Origin: Flavobacterium segetis
Lineage (GTDB): Bacteria; Bacteroidota; Bacteroidia; Flavobacteriales; Flavobacteriaceae
Assembly (NCBI RefSeq): GCF_900129575.1
Contig: NZ_FQWE01000007.1
Location: forward strand, 62,001 to 126,000
DNA: 64,000 bases
Direction: 5' to 3'
In this document: piece after piece, positions 8,843-20,087 of the stretch
Layout: each line of letters starts with the position of its first letter
Numbering within the stretch: position 1 is the first letter of the stretch
Program-made: the position numbers and the translations under genes
Notes under the pieces: model-generated
Database searches by the model: none
What the model was told of the DNA's origin: nothing
Seen by the model: the letters and a program-made list of their open reading frames with translations, nothing else

Positions 8843-8870
8843 AAAAAAGCTCCACAATTTTGTGAAGCTT
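8842..8870 (-). terminator. Intrinsic terminator of gltA
   Basis: On the minus strand AAGCTTCACAA (8870-8860) pairs with TTGTGGAGCTT (8857-8847): eleven pairs with one G-T and a two-base gap at the tip. Seven T residues follow (8848-8842). It starts 13 bases after the gltA stop codon. Confidence 0.85.
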
Positions 8871-8882
8871 TCAAATTTGAAT

Positions 8883-10166
8883 TTATCTATTCTCAGATAC
8901 TTTAAAATCTCTTAATGGATGTCCTGTGTAAATTTGTCTTGGTCTTCCAATTGGTTCTTTGTTTTCACGCATTTCTTTCCATTGTGCTATCCAACCTGGC
9001 AAACGACCAATAGCGAACATTACGGTAAACATATCAGTCGGAATTCCTAAAGCTCTATAAATTATTCCAGAATAGAAATCGACGTTTGGATATAATTTTC
9101 TTGAAACGAAGTACTCATCTACAAGAGCTGATTCTTCTAATTTCTTAGCAATAGCAAGAATGGGATCGTTAACTCCTAAAGTTGATAAAACTTCATCCGC
9201 AGCTTTTTTAATAATTTTTGCTCTTGGATCGAAATTTTTATAAACTCTATGACCAAAGCCCATTAGTCGGAATGGATCATTTTTATCTTTGGCTTTAGCC
9301 AAATATTTATCAGCATCACCACCCGTTTTATGAATTTCTTCTAACATTTCAAGAACTGCTTGATTTGCTCCTCCATGTAATGGTCCCCAAAGTGCAGAAA
9401 CGCCTGCTGAAATCGAAGCAAATAAACCCGCATGTGATGATCCTACCATTCTAACAGTAGATGTAGAACAATTTTGTTCGTGATCAGCATGAAGAATGAA
9501 CAATTTATCTATAGCGTCAATCACTATTGGATTTGGAGTATAAGGCTCTGTTGGCAATTCAAACATTAAGCGCATAAAATTTTCTACATATCCTTTCGTA
9601 TTATCGTAATAGTTCAAAGGATAACCCATACTTTTTCGATATGTCCAAGTAGCAATCACTAAAAACTTAGCCATTGTTTTGCAAACGGCATCGTACATTT
9701 CTTTCTCATTCTCAACATTTACTGATTTAGGATTAAATGCAGTTAATGCACTAGTTAATGCAGCTAAAACTCCCATTGGGTGTGCTGTTTTAGGAAAACC
9801 ATCAATGATGCTTTTCATTTCCTCATTAACTAAAGTGTGTCTTGTGATGTCTTTTTCGAATTGATTTAATTGAGTTGCAGTTGGTAGTTCACCAAAAATT
9901 ACTAAATAGGAAACTTCAAGGAAGTGACCCTTTTCAGCTAAATCTTCAATTGAATATCCTCTGTACCGTAAAATCCCTAATTCTCCATCTAAGAAAGTTA
10001 TTTCGCTAGTACATGAACCTGAATTTTTGTAACCTGGATCGAGAGTTATCATTCCTGATAAATCACGTAATTTGCTAATATCGATACCAACTTCTTTTTC
10101 ACTTCCTATAACTACAGGAAGTTCAAATTTCTGACTATCAACCTCTAATATTGCTGTTTTTGACAT
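8883..10166 (-). CDS. gltA: Citrate synthase
   Basis: Condenses acetyl-CoA and oxaloacetate to citrate in the TCA cycle. 427 residues, the normal length of the hexameric type II bacterial enzyme. The N-terminal beta domain (AILEVDSQKFELPVV) and the catalytic signatures HADHEQNCSTSTVR, GPLHGGANQAVLEML and the family motif GFGHRVYKNFDPRA are all present, followed by FYSGIIYRALGIP. It is a single-gene unit with its own promoter box and terminator, downstream of eno on the same strand. Confidence 0.97.
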   Translation of the reverse strand: MSKTAILEVDSQKFELPVVIGSEKEVGIDISKLRDLSGMITLDPGYKNSGSCTSEITFLDGELGILRYRGYSIEDLAEKGHFLEVSYLVIFGELPTATQLNQFEKDITRHTLVNEEMKSIIDGFPKTAHPMGVLAALTSALTAFNPKSVNVENEKEMYDAVCKTMAKFLVIATWTYRKSMGYPLNYYDNTKGYVENFMRLMFELPTEPYTPNPIVIDAIDKLFILHADHEQNCSTSTVRMVGSSHAGLFASISAGVSALWGPLHGGANQAVLEMLEEIHKTGGDADKYLAKAKDKNDPFRLMGFGHRVYKNFDPRAKIIKKAADEVLSTLGVNDPILAIAKKLEESALVDEYFVSRKLYPNVDFYSGIIYRALGIPTDMFTVMFAIGRLPGWIAQWKEMRENKEPIGRPRQIYTGHPLRDFKVSENR

Positions 10167-10203
10167 AGTATAATTGAAATAAACTTTAAAAATAATAATT
10201 TAA

Positions 10204-10211
10204 CAAATCTA
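10204..10211 (-). promoter_or_regulatory. -7 promoter box of gltA
   Basis: TAGATTTG on the minus strand fits TAnnTTTG and ends 37 bases before the gltA ATG. No convincing -33 element at the usual 19-base spacing. Confidence 0.5.
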
Positions 10212-10268
10212 AGGAATTAAAGAACAAATAAAAAGAGAATAGCGCAATGATTGTGTTAAATATAATAA

Positions 10269-10299
10269 AAAAAACCGTTCTTTTTGAGAACGGTTTTTT
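10269..10299 (-). terminator. Intrinsic terminator of eno
   Basis: AAAAAACCGTTCT at 10269-10281 pairs perfectly with AGAACGGTTTTTT at 10287-10299 around a five-base loop. The T-run on the minus strand follows the stem, 17 bases after the eno stop. Confidence 0.9.
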
Positions 10300-10316
10300 T
10301 ACTGTAATTCAAAAAC

Positions 10317-11621
<1,305 letters not shown>

Positions 11622-11635
11622 TTAAATTTAAAATA

Positions 11636-11643
11636 CAAATATA
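11636..11643 (-). promoter_or_regulatory. -7 promoter box of eno
   Basis: TATATTTG on the minus strand fits TAnnTTTG and ends 26 bases before the eno start codon. Confidence 0.6.
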
Positions 11644-11785
11644 TCCTATCTTTTTGAATCATTTTATGAAAACAATATATCTTATTAACGAAAACGTTGT
11701 AATTGTATTTAAAATTATTTTATAGATCGGAAAGATAAATTGAAATAAAAATCAATTAGCAACCGGTTTCTGTAAGTTACATAAT

Positions 11786-11817
11786 AAAAAGGGATGACTT
11801 TGAAAAAAAGTCATCCC
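11786..11817 (-). terminator. Intrinsic terminator of carA
   Basis: GGGATGACTTT at 11791-11801 and AAAGTCATCCC at 11807-11817 form a perfect 11-base stem with a five-base loop. On the minus strand it is followed by TTTTT, 30 bases after the carA stop. Confidence 0.88.
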
Positions 11818-11846
11818 AAAAATGATAAGATTAATAAATTAAAAAT

Positions 11847-12953
11847 CTAATTTATTGATTTTATATTCTCAATAAATTGATCGAATAAATAGGAAGAATC
11901 GTGAGGTCCAGGACTAGCTTCCGGATGGTATTGAACTGAAAAACAATTTTTATTTTTCATACGCATGCCGGCTACAGTACCATCATTAAGATGTAAATGC
12001 GTTATTTCTAACTCCGAATTTTTTTCAAGTTCTTCTTTGTTTACAGCAAATCCATGGTTTTGAGAAGTGATTTCGCCATTACCAGTAATAATATTTTTAA
12101 CGGGATGATTGATTCCTCGATGACCATTAAACATTTTGTAAGTCGAAATTCCATTTGCTAAACCGATAACTTGATGCCCAAGGCAAATTCCGAATAAAGG
12201 ATTGTTTTTTTCCAAAATGTCTTTAGCAACTTGAATTGCTCCAGCAAGTGGCTCAGGATCTCCCGGTCCATTAGATAAGAAATAACCATCTGGACTAAAG
12301 GATGCTAAATCTTGATAAGTCGAATTATAAGGAAACACTTTTATGTAACAATCTCTTTTAGCTAAATTCCGTAAAATATTCATTTTAATACCTAAATCAA
12401 GAGCAGAGATTTTATAAGCCGCATTTTCATCTCCGTAAAAATATGGGCTTTTTGTAGATACTTTTGAGGCAAGCTCTAAACCATTCATGTCTGGAACTTT
12501 AGCTAACGCTTCTTTCAACTGTTCAACTGAACTACCGTCAGTACAAATTACTGCATTCATCGCACCATTATCTCGAATATAACTCACTAACGCTCTAGTA
12601 TCAACATCAGAGATACAAATAAGATTCTGCTTTATGAAGTAATTCTCTAAGCTTCCTGAGGAATCTGTTCGTGAATCGTTAAAACTAAAATTTTTACATA
12701 TTAATCCTGAAATTTTAATACTGTCTGATTCGACTTCTGAATCATTAACGCCATAATTACCAATATGTGCATTAGTAGCAACCATAAGTTGACCATAATA
12801 AGAAGGGTCTGTAAAAATTTCTTGATACCCTGTCATTCCAGTATTGAAGCATACTTCACCAAAAGTAGTCCCACTTATTCCAATAGATTTACCATGAAAA
12901 ATTGTTCCATCACTCAGTAAGAGTATTGCACTTTGTCTTGTTGTGTATTTCAT
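11847..12953 (-). CDS. carA: Carbamoyl-phosphate synthase small subunit
   Basis: Glutaminase subunit that delivers ammonia to CarB for carbamoyl phosphate, used in pyrimidine and arginine synthesis. I start it at 12953 (368 residues) because the conserved family N-terminus is MKYTTRQSAILLLSDGT; an in-frame ATG at 12986 would add eleven unconserved residues. The N-terminal CPSase domain (FNTGMTGYQEIFTDPSY) is followed by a class I glutamine amidotransferase with catalytic Cys257 in GICLGHQ and His343/Glu345 in QYHPEASPG. carB is not in the window. The leader is about 65 bases if the box at 13026 is used. Confidence 0.96.
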   Translation of the reverse strand: MKYTTRQSAILLLSDGTIFHGKSIGISGTTFGEVCFNTGMTGYQEIFTDPSYYGQLMVATNAHIGNYGVNDSEVESDSIKISGLICKNFSFNDSRTDSSGSLENYFIKQNLICISDVDTRALVSYIRDNGAMNAVICTDGSSVEQLKEALAKVPDMNGLELASKVSTKSPYFYGDENAAYKISALDLGIKMNILRNLAKRDCYIKVFPYNSTYQDLASFSPDGYFLSNGPGDPEPLAGAIQVAKDILEKNNPLFGICLGHQVIGLANGISTYKMFNGHRGINHPVKNIITGNGEITSQNHGFAVNKEELEKNSELEITHLHLNDGTVAGMRMKNKNCFSVQYHPEASPGPHDSSYLFDQFIENIKSIN

Positions 12954-13025
12954 TTGTGTAGTTGTAAATGTTGAGGGATTTAACAAAACTCGACCTGCGA
13001 GCTTCAGTTGTAGTTAATTGTGATA

Positions 13026-13033
13026 CAAATTTA
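13026..13033 (-). promoter_or_regulatory. Probable -7 promoter box of carA
   Basis: TAAATTTG on the minus strand fits TAnnTTTG. It ends 72 bases before the chosen start, leaving a leader of roughly 65 bases that could carry regulation; none is recognised. Confidence 0.45.
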
Positions 13034-13170
13034 ATTGATAAAAATAGCGAAAGCAAAAAAAAAAAATATAATTGAATACAATAGTGCAATAAGATGAAGT
13101 ACAAATAAAGCGCATCTAACATCAGGAATGTTTTTCACCTGAAATAGCTACCTATACTCCTAAAAAAAAA

Positions 13171-13207
13171 TCAAAAAAAAAGGATAAACTATAAATAGCT
13201 TATCCTT
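13171..13207 (-). terminator. Intrinsic terminator of the ribosomal-protein operon after rplQ
   Basis: AAGGATAA (13180-13187) pairs with TTATCCTT (13200-13207). An inner CTAT/ATAG pair extends the stem after one mismatch. On the minus strand a long T-run (13172-13179 and beyond) follows. It sits 27 bases after the rplQ stop. Confidence 0.8.
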
Positions 13208-13234
13208 AAATTTATTGAATGATTATCTTCATAA

Positions 13235-13723
13235 CTATTCAGCTGTGTCCGTACTTGTTTCAGTTTCAGCAGCTGGAGCTTCAGTAGCTTCATCTGCCTT
13301 TTTAGATTTAGCACCACGACGGCTTTTCGCTTTCTTAACTTCTTTTTTTCCTCCATTATAAAGTTCATTGAAATCAACTAATTCGATCATTGCCATATCA
13401 GCATTATCTCCTAAACGATTTCCAACTTTAATGATACGTGTGTATCCACCTGGACGATCACCTACCTTAGCAGCTACATCTCTAAACAAGTCAGTTACAG
13501 CATACTTGCTACGTAAATAAGCAAAACAAATACGACGATTGTGTGTGGTATCTTGCTTTGATTTAGTTATTAACGGCTCAACAAATTGTTTAAGCGCTTT
13601 TGCTTTAGCAACAGTAGTGTTAATACGTTTGTGCTCAATTAGAGAACAAGCCATATTAGCTAACATAGCTTTCCTATGTGAAGTCTGTCTGCTTAAGTGA
13701 TTGAATTTTTTTCCGTGTCTCAT
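13235..13723 (-). CDS. rplQ: 50S ribosomal protein L17
   Basis: Core L17 fold near the exit tunnel of the large subunit. The first 115 or so residues match the family ([21 protein letters not shown], then [15 protein letters not shown] and [22 protein letters not shown]). The protein has 162 residues, longer than the usual 115-130. The extra C-terminal tail is first lysine-rich and then acidic ([11 protein letters not shown] followed by an Ala/Glu/Thr stretch), as is common in Bacteroidetes. Last gene of the rplC-rplQ run and followed by a terminator. Confidence 0.97.
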   Translation of the reverse strand: MRHGKKFNHLSRQTSHRKAMLANMACSLIEHKRINTTVAKAKALKQFVEPLITKSKQDTTHNRRICFAYLRSKYAVTDLFRDVAAKVGDRPGGYTRIIKVGNRLGDNADMAMIELVDFNELYNGGKKEVKKAKSRRGAKSKKADEATEAPAAETETSTDTAE

Positions 13724-13786
13724 GACGTGTTTTTTAATACTTTCATCTTGATACTATCCATTCTGGAGATCAAAATATGAAGTAAT

Positions 13787-14779
13787 TTATTCTTTATCTA
13801 ATTTGTATTTTGCTAAATCCATACCGAAATTTAAATTTTTAACTGCTACAAGTTCATCAAGCTCAGTTAAAGATTTTTTACCAAAATTACGGAATTTCAT
13901 TAAGTCATTTTTATTGAACGATACTAAATCACCAAGTGTATCAACTTCAGCCGCTTTCAAGCAATTTAATGCTCTAACAGAAAGGTCCATATCAACAAGC
14001 TTAGTTTTAAGCAATTGTCTCATGTGCAATGATTCTTCATCATACGATTCTGTTTGTGCAATTTCGTCAGCCTCAAGTGTAATTCTTTCGTCAGAAAACA
14101 ACATGAAATGATGAATAAGAACTTTTGCAGCTTCTGTAAGGGCGTCTTTTGGATTGATAGAACCATCAGTTTTAATCTCAAAAACTAATTTCTCATAATC
14201 TGTTTTTTGCTCTACACGAAAGTTTTCAATCGTGTATTTTACATTTTTTACAGGAGTAAAAATTGAGTCTGTAAATATAGTTCCAATTGCAGCATTTTGT
14301 TTTTTATTCTCTTCAGCAGGAACGTAACCTCTACCTTTTTCAATTGTTAAATCGAAATTAAGTTTGATTTTACTATCTAAATTACAAATTACTAATTCTG
14401 GATTCAAAACTTGAAAACCTGAAATAAATTTTTGAAAATCACCAGCTGTTAATTGATCTTTACCTGAAACAGAAATAGTAACTGATTCATTGTCTATATC
14501 TTCAATTTGACGTTTGAAACGTACTTGTTTAAGATTAAGAATAATTTCGGTAACGTCTTCAACAACTCCTGCTATAGTAGAAAACTCATGATCTACACCT
14601 TCTATACGAACCGATGTAATTGCATAACCTTCTAGTGCTGAAAGCAAAACTCTTCTAAGTGCATTACCAACAGTCAATCCATAACCAGGTTCTAAAGGTC
14701 TAAACTCAAATTTACCTTCAAAATCGGTTGAATCGATCATGATAACTTTATCGGGCTTCTGAAAATTAAATATTGCCAT
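13787..14779 (-). CDS. rpoA: RNA polymerase subunit alpha
   Basis: 330 residues. The N-terminal dimerisation domain ([20 protein letters not shown]) nucleates RNA polymerase assembly. The C-terminal domain beginning near residue 255 ([18 protein letters not shown]-like helix, then [15 protein letters not shown]) is the part that contacts activators and UP elements. Lies between rpsD and rplQ as in the classical alpha operon. Sequence intact, no unusual features. Confidence 0.98.
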   Translation of the reverse strand: MAIFNFQKPDKVIMIDSTDFEGKFEFRPLEPGYGLTVGNALRRVLLSALEGYAITSVRIEGVDHEFSTIAGVVEDVTEIILNLKQVRFKRQIEDIDNESVTISVSGKDQLTAGDFQKFISGFQVLNPELVICNLDSKIKLNFDLTIEKGRGYVPAEENKKQNAAIGTIFTDSIFTPVKNVKYTIENFRVEQKTDYEKLVFEIKTDGSINPKDALTEAAKVLIHHFMLFSDERITLEADEIAQTESYDEESLHMRQLLKTKLVDMDLSVRALNCLKAAEVDTLGDLVSFNKNDLMKFRNFGKKSLTELDELVAVKNLNFGMDLAKYKLDKE

Positions 14780-14800
14780 AAATTTCGACTAAGTCAATTA

Positions 14801-15406
14801 TTATTTGTTGTACAACTCTACGATTAACTGTTCTTTAATATTTTCTGGGATTTGAAGTCTAGCAGGTACAGTAACGAAAGTACCTTCTTTAACGTCGTTA
14901 TTCCAAGTAATCCACTCATAAACATGACTAGAATTAGATAAAGAACGCTCGATAGCATCTAAAGATTTAGATTTTTCACGAACAGCAACTTTATCACCTG
15001 GTTTCAAGTGATAAGAAGCGATATTAACTACATCACCGTTAACAGTAATGTGTCTGTGCGATACCAATTGTCTAGCACCTCTTCTAGAAGGAGCAATACC
15101 CATTCTAAAAACTACGTTGTCTAGTCTCGCTTCACATAATTGTAAAAGAACTTCACCAGTAACACCTTTAGTTGCAGATGCTTTTTTAAACAAACCTCTA
15201 AATTGCTTTTCCAATATTCCATAAGAATATTTAGCTTTTTGCTTCTCCATCAACTGGATAGCATATTCAGATTTTTTTCCTCTTTTTTTAGCCATCCCGT
15301 GTTGTCCAGGTGGATAACTTCTTCTTTCGAATGCTTTGTCATCTCCGAATATTGCTTCGCCAAATTTGCGAGCAATTCTAGTTTTTGGACCAGTATATCT
15401 TGCCAT
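14801..15406 (-). CDS. rpsD: 30S ribosomal protein S4
   Basis: Primary 16S rRNA binder that starts 30S assembly; 201 residues. The N-terminus ([21 protein letters not shown]) lacks the four-cysteine zinc motif, so this is the zinc-free form. The S4 RNA-binding domain follows ([26 protein letters not shown]). In E. coli S4 represses the alpha operon by binding its mRNA; here the 87-base gap just upstream (15407-15493) is structured and could be such a site. Confidence 0.98.
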   Translation of the reverse strand: MARYTGPKTRIARKFGEAIFGDDKAFERRSYPPGQHGMAKKRGKKSEYAIQLMEKQKAKYSYGILEKQFRGLFKKASATKGVTGEVLLQLCEARLDNVVFRMGIAPSRRGARQLVSHRHITVNGDVVNIASYHLKPGDKVAVREKSKSLDAIERSLSNSSHVYEWITWNNDVKEGTFVTVPARLQIPENIKEQLIVELYNK

Positions 15407-15420
15407 TTCTAAAATTATTA

Positions 15421-15473
15421 AGGTAGAGATTATGAATTCAGGTCATATCCTTCGATAATCGTGTATTCTACCT
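15421..15473 (-). promoter_or_regulatory. Hairpin in the rpsK-rpsD intercistronic gap
   Basis: AGGTAGA at 15421-15427 pairs with TCTACCT at 15467-15473, and GATTAT at 15428-15433 pairs with ATAATC at 15455-15460. On the mRNA this gives two stacked helices separated by a six-base bulge on one side. It lies directly upstream of rpsD, with no run of U, so it is not a terminator. A role in S4 feedback control or in processing is inferred from position only. Confidence 0.5.
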
Positions 15474-15493
15474 AGTTATACTTAAATATATTA

Positions 15494-15877
15494 TTAAACT
15501 CTACGTCTCTTTGGAGGACGACATCCGTTGTGAGGCATTGGAGTAACATCGATAATCTCTGTAACTTCAATTCCACCGTTATGCAAAGAACGAATCGCAG
15601 ACTCACGTCCGTTTCCTGGTCCCTTAACATAAACCTTAACTTTTTTCAATCCAGCTTCAAGAGCTACTTTACTACAATCTTCTGCTGCCATTTGGGCTGC
15701 GTATGGAGTGTTCTTTTTAGAACCCCTAAAACCCATTTTTCCAGCTGAAGACCAAGAAATAACTTCGCCTTTTTTATTTGTCAAAGAAATAATGATATTG
15801 TTAAAAGTAGCAGAAATATGAGCTTCTCCCGTTGATTCAACGATAACTTTACGCTTTTTTGCAGTTGCTTTAGCCAT
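15494..15877 (-). CDS. rpsK: 30S ribosomal protein S11
   Basis: 127 residues, full length. Binds the platform of the small subunit near the mRNA exit. Typical segments are [40 protein letters not shown] and the basic C-terminus [13 protein letters not shown]. Eight bases downstream of rpsM, followed by the structured gap before rpsD. Confidence 0.98.
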   Translation of the reverse strand: MAKATAKKRKVIVESTGEAHISATFNNIIISLTNKKGEVISWSSAGKMGFRGSKKNTPYAAQMAAEDCSKVALEAGLKKVKVYVKGPGNGRESAIRSLHNGGIEVTEIIDVTPMPHNGCRPPKRRRV

Positions 15878-15885
15878 ATTACTTA

Positions 15886-16260
15886 TTATTTAGTTGCTTT
15901 TTTCTTGTTAGCAACAGTTTTTCTTTTACCTTTTCTTGTTCTAGAGTTGTTTTTAGTTCTTTGTCCTCTTAACGGAAGACCAGATCTATGACGGATACCT
16001 CTGTAACATCCAATATCCATTAAACGTTTGATGTTTAAAGAAACTTCAGAACGCAATTCTCCTTCAATTTTGAAAACACCAACAGCTTCACGAATTGCTC
16101 CGATCTCGTCATCATTCCAATCTTGAACTTTTTTGTCTTGGCTAACTTGAGCTTTTTCTAAAATCTCAATAGCTCTACTTTTTCCTAATCCAAAGATGTA
16201 GGTAAGTGCTATAACACCTCTCTTATTTTTTGGGATATCTACCCCTGCTATTCTTGCCAT
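15886..16260 (-). CDS. rpsM: 30S ribosomal protein S13
   Basis: Head protein of the small subunit that contacts the P-site tRNA and forms bridges with L5. 124 residues. Begins [24 protein letters not shown] and shows the family signature [28 protein letters not shown] in overlapping parts near residues 85-112. Two bases upstream lies the rpmJ stop; together they open the alpha-operon part of the cluster. Confidence 0.98.
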   Translation of the reverse strand: MARIAGVDIPKNKRGVIALTYIFGLGKSRAIEILEKAQVSQDKKVQDWNDDEIGAIREAVGVFKIEGELRSEVSLNIKRLMDIGCYRGIRHRSGLPLRGQRTKNNSRTRKGKRKTVANKKKATK

Positions 16261-16262
16261 AA

Positions 16263-16379
16263 TTATCCTTGTCTTTGTTTAAATCTAGGATTCTTTTTGT
16301 TTATTACGTACAATCTCCCTTTTCTTCGCACAATTTTGCACTCGGGACTTCTCTTTTTTACTGAAGCTCTAACTTTCAT
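16263..16379 (-). CDS. rpmJ: 50S ribosomal protein L36
   Basis: 38-codon gene that I translated from the gap between rpsM and infA. It begins [19 protein letters not shown] and ends NPRFKQRQG, the typical L36 ends. Of the usual Cys-Cys-Cys-His zinc ligands only Cys14 remains (Ser11, Asn27 and Phe33 occupy or neighbour the other sites), so this is the zinc-independent form. The stop codon is two bases from the rpsM start and the start is 12 bases after the infA stop. Confidence 0.95.
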   Translation of the reverse strand: MKVRASVKKRSPECKIVRRKGRLYVINKKNPRFKQRQG

Positions 16380-16391
16380 TTTGAATATCCT

Positions 16392-16607
16392 TTAATATCT
16401 ATAAGTAATTCTTGCTTTTGACAAATCGTAAGGGCTCATTTCTAGTTTCACTTTATCACCAGGTAATAATTTGATGTAATCCATACGCATTTTTCCAGAT
16501 ATATGTGCTATTACAATATGTCCATTCTCTAATTCTACACGGAACATGGCATTTGATAATGCTTCAATGATCGATCCGTCTTGTTCTATTGCTGATTGTT
16601 TTGCCAT
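16392..16607 (-). CDS. infA: Translation initiation factor IF-1
   Basis: 71-residue S1-like OB-fold protein that blocks the A site during initiation. Contains the expected strands [19 protein letters not shown] and [21 protein letters not shown]. Located between secY and rpmJ, the usual place in Bacteroidetes and Gram-positive genomes. Four bases separate its ATG from the secY stop. Confidence 0.97.
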   Translation of the reverse strand: MAKQSAIEQDGSIIEALSNAMFRVELENGHIVIAHISGKMRMDYIKLLPGDKVKLEMSPYDLSKARITYRY

Positions 16608-16611
16608 AAAG

Positions 16612-17958
16612 TTAAGCTACTGCCTTTCTATTTTTACCACTCTTCATTAAACCATCATAATGTCTATTTAACAGATATGAATTGATTTGCTGCATTGTAT
16701 CTATGGCAACACCAACCATAATTATTAGTGACGTACCTCCAAAAAACATTGCCCAAGACTGCTGAACATCCATAATACTTACAATGATCGCTGGAAATAC
16801 AGCAATTAAAGCTAGAAATAAAGATCCTGGAAAAGTTATCAAAGACATCACTTTGTCAAGATAATCAGACGTTTCAACCCCTGGTCTAATACCAGGAATA
16901 AAACCACCGCTTCTCTTTAAGTCATCTGACATTTTGTTTGTAGGAACAGTAATGGCTGTGTAAAAGAAAGTAAATACAACTATTAAAGTTGCGAAAACCA
17001 AATTATACCAAAAACCAAACATGTTACTAAAAGCACCCACGACAGACTGTGATGCATCTGATTTAGATAATCCTGCTAAAGCAGCCGGAATAAACATAAT
17101 TGCTTGCGCAAAAATAATTGGCATTACACCTGAAGCATTAAGCTTTAATGGAATCCATTGTCTATTTCCATTTAACATGTCTTGTTCAAAATCACCTGAT
17201 GTAGTGCGACGAGCATATTGAACAGGAATTTTCCTAACCGCCATAACTAATAAAACACAACAAATAATAACTAACAACCAAACAATTATTTCAATAACTA
17301 ATAACATTGGACCACCATTATTATTGGTAACTCTTGTTGTAAATTCTTGAATAAAAGCCTGTGGCAGTCTAGCCAATATCCCAACCATAATCAACAATGA
17401 TATACCATTACCAATTCCCTTATCAGTAATTTTCTCTCCTAACCACATGGCAAAAATCGTACCTGTCACTAAGATAATAACTGAAGAAAATAAGAATTCA
17501 AAAGAATTGAATCCCAATAAAAATGCATTACTAGGTAATGTTCTATATAAATTATAGATGTAAGTTGGACCTTGGACTAAAGTAATTCCTATTGTCAACC
17601 AACGAGTGATTTGATTAATCTTTTTTCTACCGCTTTCTCCATCACTTTGCAATTTTTGTAAATAAGGAACCGCAATTCCCATCAACTGAACCACAATCGA
17701 GGCAGAAATATATGGCATAATTCCAAGAGCGAAAACTGACGCTTGTGAAAATGCACCTCCAGTAAACATGTCAAGAATTGAACCAATTCCTTCTTTGGTT
17801 TGCCCAGCTAAATTACCTAACTGTGTAGCATCAATACCCGGAAGGGTTACTTGAGCACCAAAACGATAAACTAAAAGTAAACCTAATGTTATTAAGATTC
17901 TATTTTTTAATTCTTCAATTTTCCAAACATTACTTATTGATTCAATAAATTTCTTCAT
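16612..17958 (-). CDS. secY: Protein translocase subunit SecY
   Basis: Channel subunit of the Sec translocon in the inner membrane. 448 residues with ten hydrophobic helices. The plug/first-helix region ([17 protein letters not shown]), the signature [15 protein letters not shown] and the cytoplasmic loop [11 protein letters not shown] are present. Encoded between rplO and infA as in most bacteria, so its expression is tied to ribosomal protein synthesis. Confidence 0.98.
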   Translation of the reverse strand: MKKFIESISNVWKIEELKNRILITLGLLLVYRFGAQVTLPGIDATQLGNLAGQTKEGIGSILDMFTGGAFSQASVFALGIMPYISASIVVQLMGIAVPYLQKLQSDGESGRKKINQITRWLTIGITLVQGPTYIYNLYRTLPSNAFLLGFNSFEFLFSSVIILVTGTIFAMWLGEKITDKGIGNGISLLIMVGILARLPQAFIQEFTTRVTNNNGGPMLLVIEIIVWLLVIICCVLLVMAVRKIPVQYARRTTSGDFEQDMLNGNRQWIPLKLNASGVMPIIFAQAIMFIPAALAGLSKSDASQSVVGAFSNMFGFWYNLVFATLIVVFTFFYTAITVPTNKMSDDLKRSGGFIPGIRPGVETSDYLDKVMSLITFPGSLFLALIAVFPAIIVSIMDVQQSWAMFFGGTSLIIMVGVAIDTMQQINSYLLNRHYDGLMKSGKNRKAVA

Positions 17959-17971
17959 ATTAATAGAAAAA

Positions 17972-18424
17972 TTACATTGTTACAGCTTCTCCACCAGCAG
18001 CTTCAATAGCGGCTTTTGCAGTAGCAGTAAATTTGTGAGCGGTTACTTTTAATTTTGCTTTCAGTTCACCTCTACCTAAAATCTTAACGATTTCATTTTT
18101 AGTAGCTAAACGATTAGCAACGTAAACTGTCATATCAACAGTATCTTTAATAACACCATTATCAACTAAAAGTTGAAGTGTATCAAGATTTACACCTTCG
18201 TAATCTTTACGATTGATGTTTGTAAAACCAAACTTCGGTACACGTCTTTGAAGTGGCATTTGCCCACCTTCAAAACCAATCTTTTTAGAATAACCAGAAC
18301 GAGATTTTGCTCCTTTGTGTCCTCTTGCAGAAGTACCACCTTTTCCAGAACCTTCTCCTCTACCTAACCTTTTATTTTGATTGTGTGTAGAACCTTCAGC
18401 AGGTTGTAAGTTACTTAAATTCAT
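17972..18424 (-). CDS. rplO: 50S ribosomal protein L15
   Basis: 150 residues. The glycine- and arginine-rich N-terminal half ([21 protein letters not shown]) threads into 23S rRNA, and the C-terminal globular part ends with [19 protein letters not shown]. Late-assembly protein. Eleven bases after rpmD and 13 bases before secY. Confidence 0.98.
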   Translation of the reverse strand: MNLSNLQPAEGSTHNQNKRLGRGEGSGKGGTSARGHKGAKSRSGYSKKIGFEGGQMPLQRRVPKFGFTNINRKDYEGVNLDTLQLLVDNGVIKDTVDMTVYVANRLATKNEIVKILGRGELKAKLKVTAHKFTATAKAAIEAAGGEAVTM

Positions 18425-18435
18425 AACAGTATTTG

Positions 18436-18618
18436 TTATTTAGCTTCTTCAACAGAAACTAAGTGTTTAACTTTATTTATCATCCCAAGGATTGTAGGGT
18501 TTGAATCATGCTCTACAACTTGTCCCATTTTACGTAGACCTAAAGCTTCTAATCCTCTTTTTTGAGTAAGTGGACAATTGATTTTGCTTCTAACTTGTTT
18601 TACTAATAATTTAGCCAT
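18436..18618 (-). CDS. rpmD: 50S ribosomal protein L30
   Basis: 60 residues, bacterial short form. Shows the family pattern [33 protein letters not shown] and [11 protein letters not shown]-like C-terminus ([16 protein letters not shown]). Sits between rpsE and rplO as expected. Confidence 0.97.
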   Translation of the reverse strand: MAKLLVKQVRSKINCPLTQKRGLEALGLRKMGQVVEHDSNPTILGMINKVKHLVSVEEAK

Positions 18619-18630
18619 AATTTCCTTGAA

Positions 18631-19158
18631 TTAACCTTTAAAAACTTTTTCTAAAGAAATACCTCTTTGTTTTGCAACAGCATAAGCACTTCTCATTTGT
18701 AATAAAGCATCAAAAGTTGCTTTCACTACGTTGTGAGGATTTGAAGATCCTTGTGATTTAGATAATACATCATGAATTCCTACTGATTCAAGAACTGAAC
18801 GAACAGCTCCACCAGCAATAACTCCGGTACCATGAGAGGCAGGAATTAAGAATACACGTGCACCACCAAATTTACCTTTTTGTTCGTGAGGAACTGAAAG
18901 ACCATTTAAAGGAATTTTTACTAGATTTTTCTTAGCATCTTCTACTGCTTTCGCAATTGCTTCAGAAACATCTTTAGATTTACCTAAACCATGTCCAACC
19001 ACTCCATTTTCATCACCTACAACTACAATAGCAGAAAAACCAAAAGCTCTACCACCCTTTGTAACCTTAGTAACACGATTTACACTTACCAAACGATCTT
19101 TTAATTCAAGACCACTTGGCTTTACTAACTCTACATTCTTGTACTTACTATTAGACAT
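18631..19158 (-). CDS. rpsE: 30S ribosomal protein S5
   Basis: 175 residues. Double-stranded-RNA-binding-like N-terminal domain ([20 protein letters not shown], then [19 protein letters not shown]) and C-terminal beta-alpha domain ([19 protein letters not shown]). Important for decoding accuracy and for the mRNA helicase site of the ribosome. The loop residues in RVTKVTKGG are those usually linked to spectinomycin sensitivity and appear normal. Confidence 0.98.
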   Translation of the reverse strand: MSNSKYKNVELVKPSGLELKDRLVSVNRVTKVTKGGRAFGFSAIVVVGDENGVVGHGLGKSKDVSEAIAKAVEDAKKNLVKIPLNGLSVPHEQKGKFGGARVFLIPASHGTGVIAGGAVRSVLESVGIHDVLSKSQGSSNPHNVVKATFDALLQMRSAYAVAKQRGISLEKVFKG

Positions 19159-19164
19159 ACTATA

Positions 19165-19515
19165 TTAGAATTTAAGTCCAGCCGCTCTTGCGCCTTCCGC
19201 TAATGATTTAATACGACCGTGATATAAATAACCTCCTCTATCGAAAGTTACTACATCAATACCAGCTTTTAAAGCTTTCTCAGCAACTAGTTTTCCAACT
19301 GCTGTAGCCACTTCAATATTCGTACCGTTACCTATTTCTTTTTCTCTTGAAGAAGCTGCTAGTAAAGTAACACCGTTTACGTCATCAATAAGTTGAGCGT
19401 AAATTTCTTTGTTACTTCTAAATACAGATAGCCTTGGATTTGTAGCAGTACCACTAATCGTCTTTCTAATTCTGAATCTAATTCTTTGTCTTCTTTCAGG
19501 TTTTGTTAATGACAT
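19165..19515 (-). CDS. rplR: 50S ribosomal protein L18
   Basis: 116 residues. 5S rRNA-binding protein that works with L5 and L25. Basic N-terminus ([18 protein letters not shown]) and the conserved end [23 protein letters not shown], split across two motifs. Six bases upstream of rpsE. Confidence 0.98.
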   Translation of the reverse strand: MSLTKPERRQRIRFRIRKTISGTATNPRLSVFRSNKEIYAQLIDDVNGVTLLAASSREKEIGNGTNIEVATAVGKLVAEKALKAGIDVVTFDRGGYLYHGRIKSLAEGARAAGLKF

Positions 19516-19526
19516 AATCTTATTTT

Positions 19527-20069
19527 TTAAGCTGATTTACCTGCTTTTCTTCTTAATACTTCACCTACGAATTTAACACCTTTTCCTTTGTACGGCTCTG
19601 GCTTACGGAAACCTCTGATTTTCGCAGCTACTTGACCTAAAAGTTGTTTGTCAAATGATGTTAATTTAACTATAGGGTTCTTACCTTTTTCAGATATTGT
19701 TTCTAAAGTAACTTCAGGAGCAATTTCTAAAACAATATTGTGAGAGAATCCAAGTGCTAAATCTAATTTCTGTCCTTGATTTGAAGCTCTATAACCAACT
19801 CCTACCAATTCTAAAGACTTAGTAAAACCGTCTGTCACACCTATAATCATATTATTGATTAACGATCTGTATAATCCGTGTTTTGCTCTTTGGTCTTTGT
19901 GATCCGACGATCTTTCAACTTGAACTTGATCGCCTTCAACTGTAACAGTAACGTCCGAAAACTCCTGATTTAGTTGACCATTTTTTCCTTTTACTGTAAT
20001 AATACCATTAGCAACTTCAACAGTTACTCCAGCTGGTATTGTTACCGGGCTTTTACCTATTCTTGACAT
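19527..20069 (-). CDS. rplF: 50S ribosomal protein L6
   Basis: 180 residues made of two similar alpha/beta domains. Starts [15 protein letters not shown] and ends with the L6 signature region [16 protein letters not shown]. Located near the factor-binding site of the large subunit. Follows rpsH by 18 bases. Confidence 0.98.
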   Translation of the reverse strand: MSRIGKSPVTIPAGVTVEVANGIITVKGKNGQLNQEFSDVTVTVEGDQVQVERSSDHKDQRAKHGLYRSLINNMIIGVTDGFTKSLELVGVGYRASNQGQKLDLALGFSHNIVLEIAPEVTLETISEKGKNPIVKLTSFDKQLLGQVAAKIRGFRKPEPYKGKGVKFVGEVLRRKAGKSA

Positions 20070-20087
20070 CTTTATATAGTCTTTAAA

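Noticed and set aside
12953-12986. Longer N-terminus of carA
   Set aside because: Eleven residues unlike the family; the conserved start MKYTTR is at 12953.
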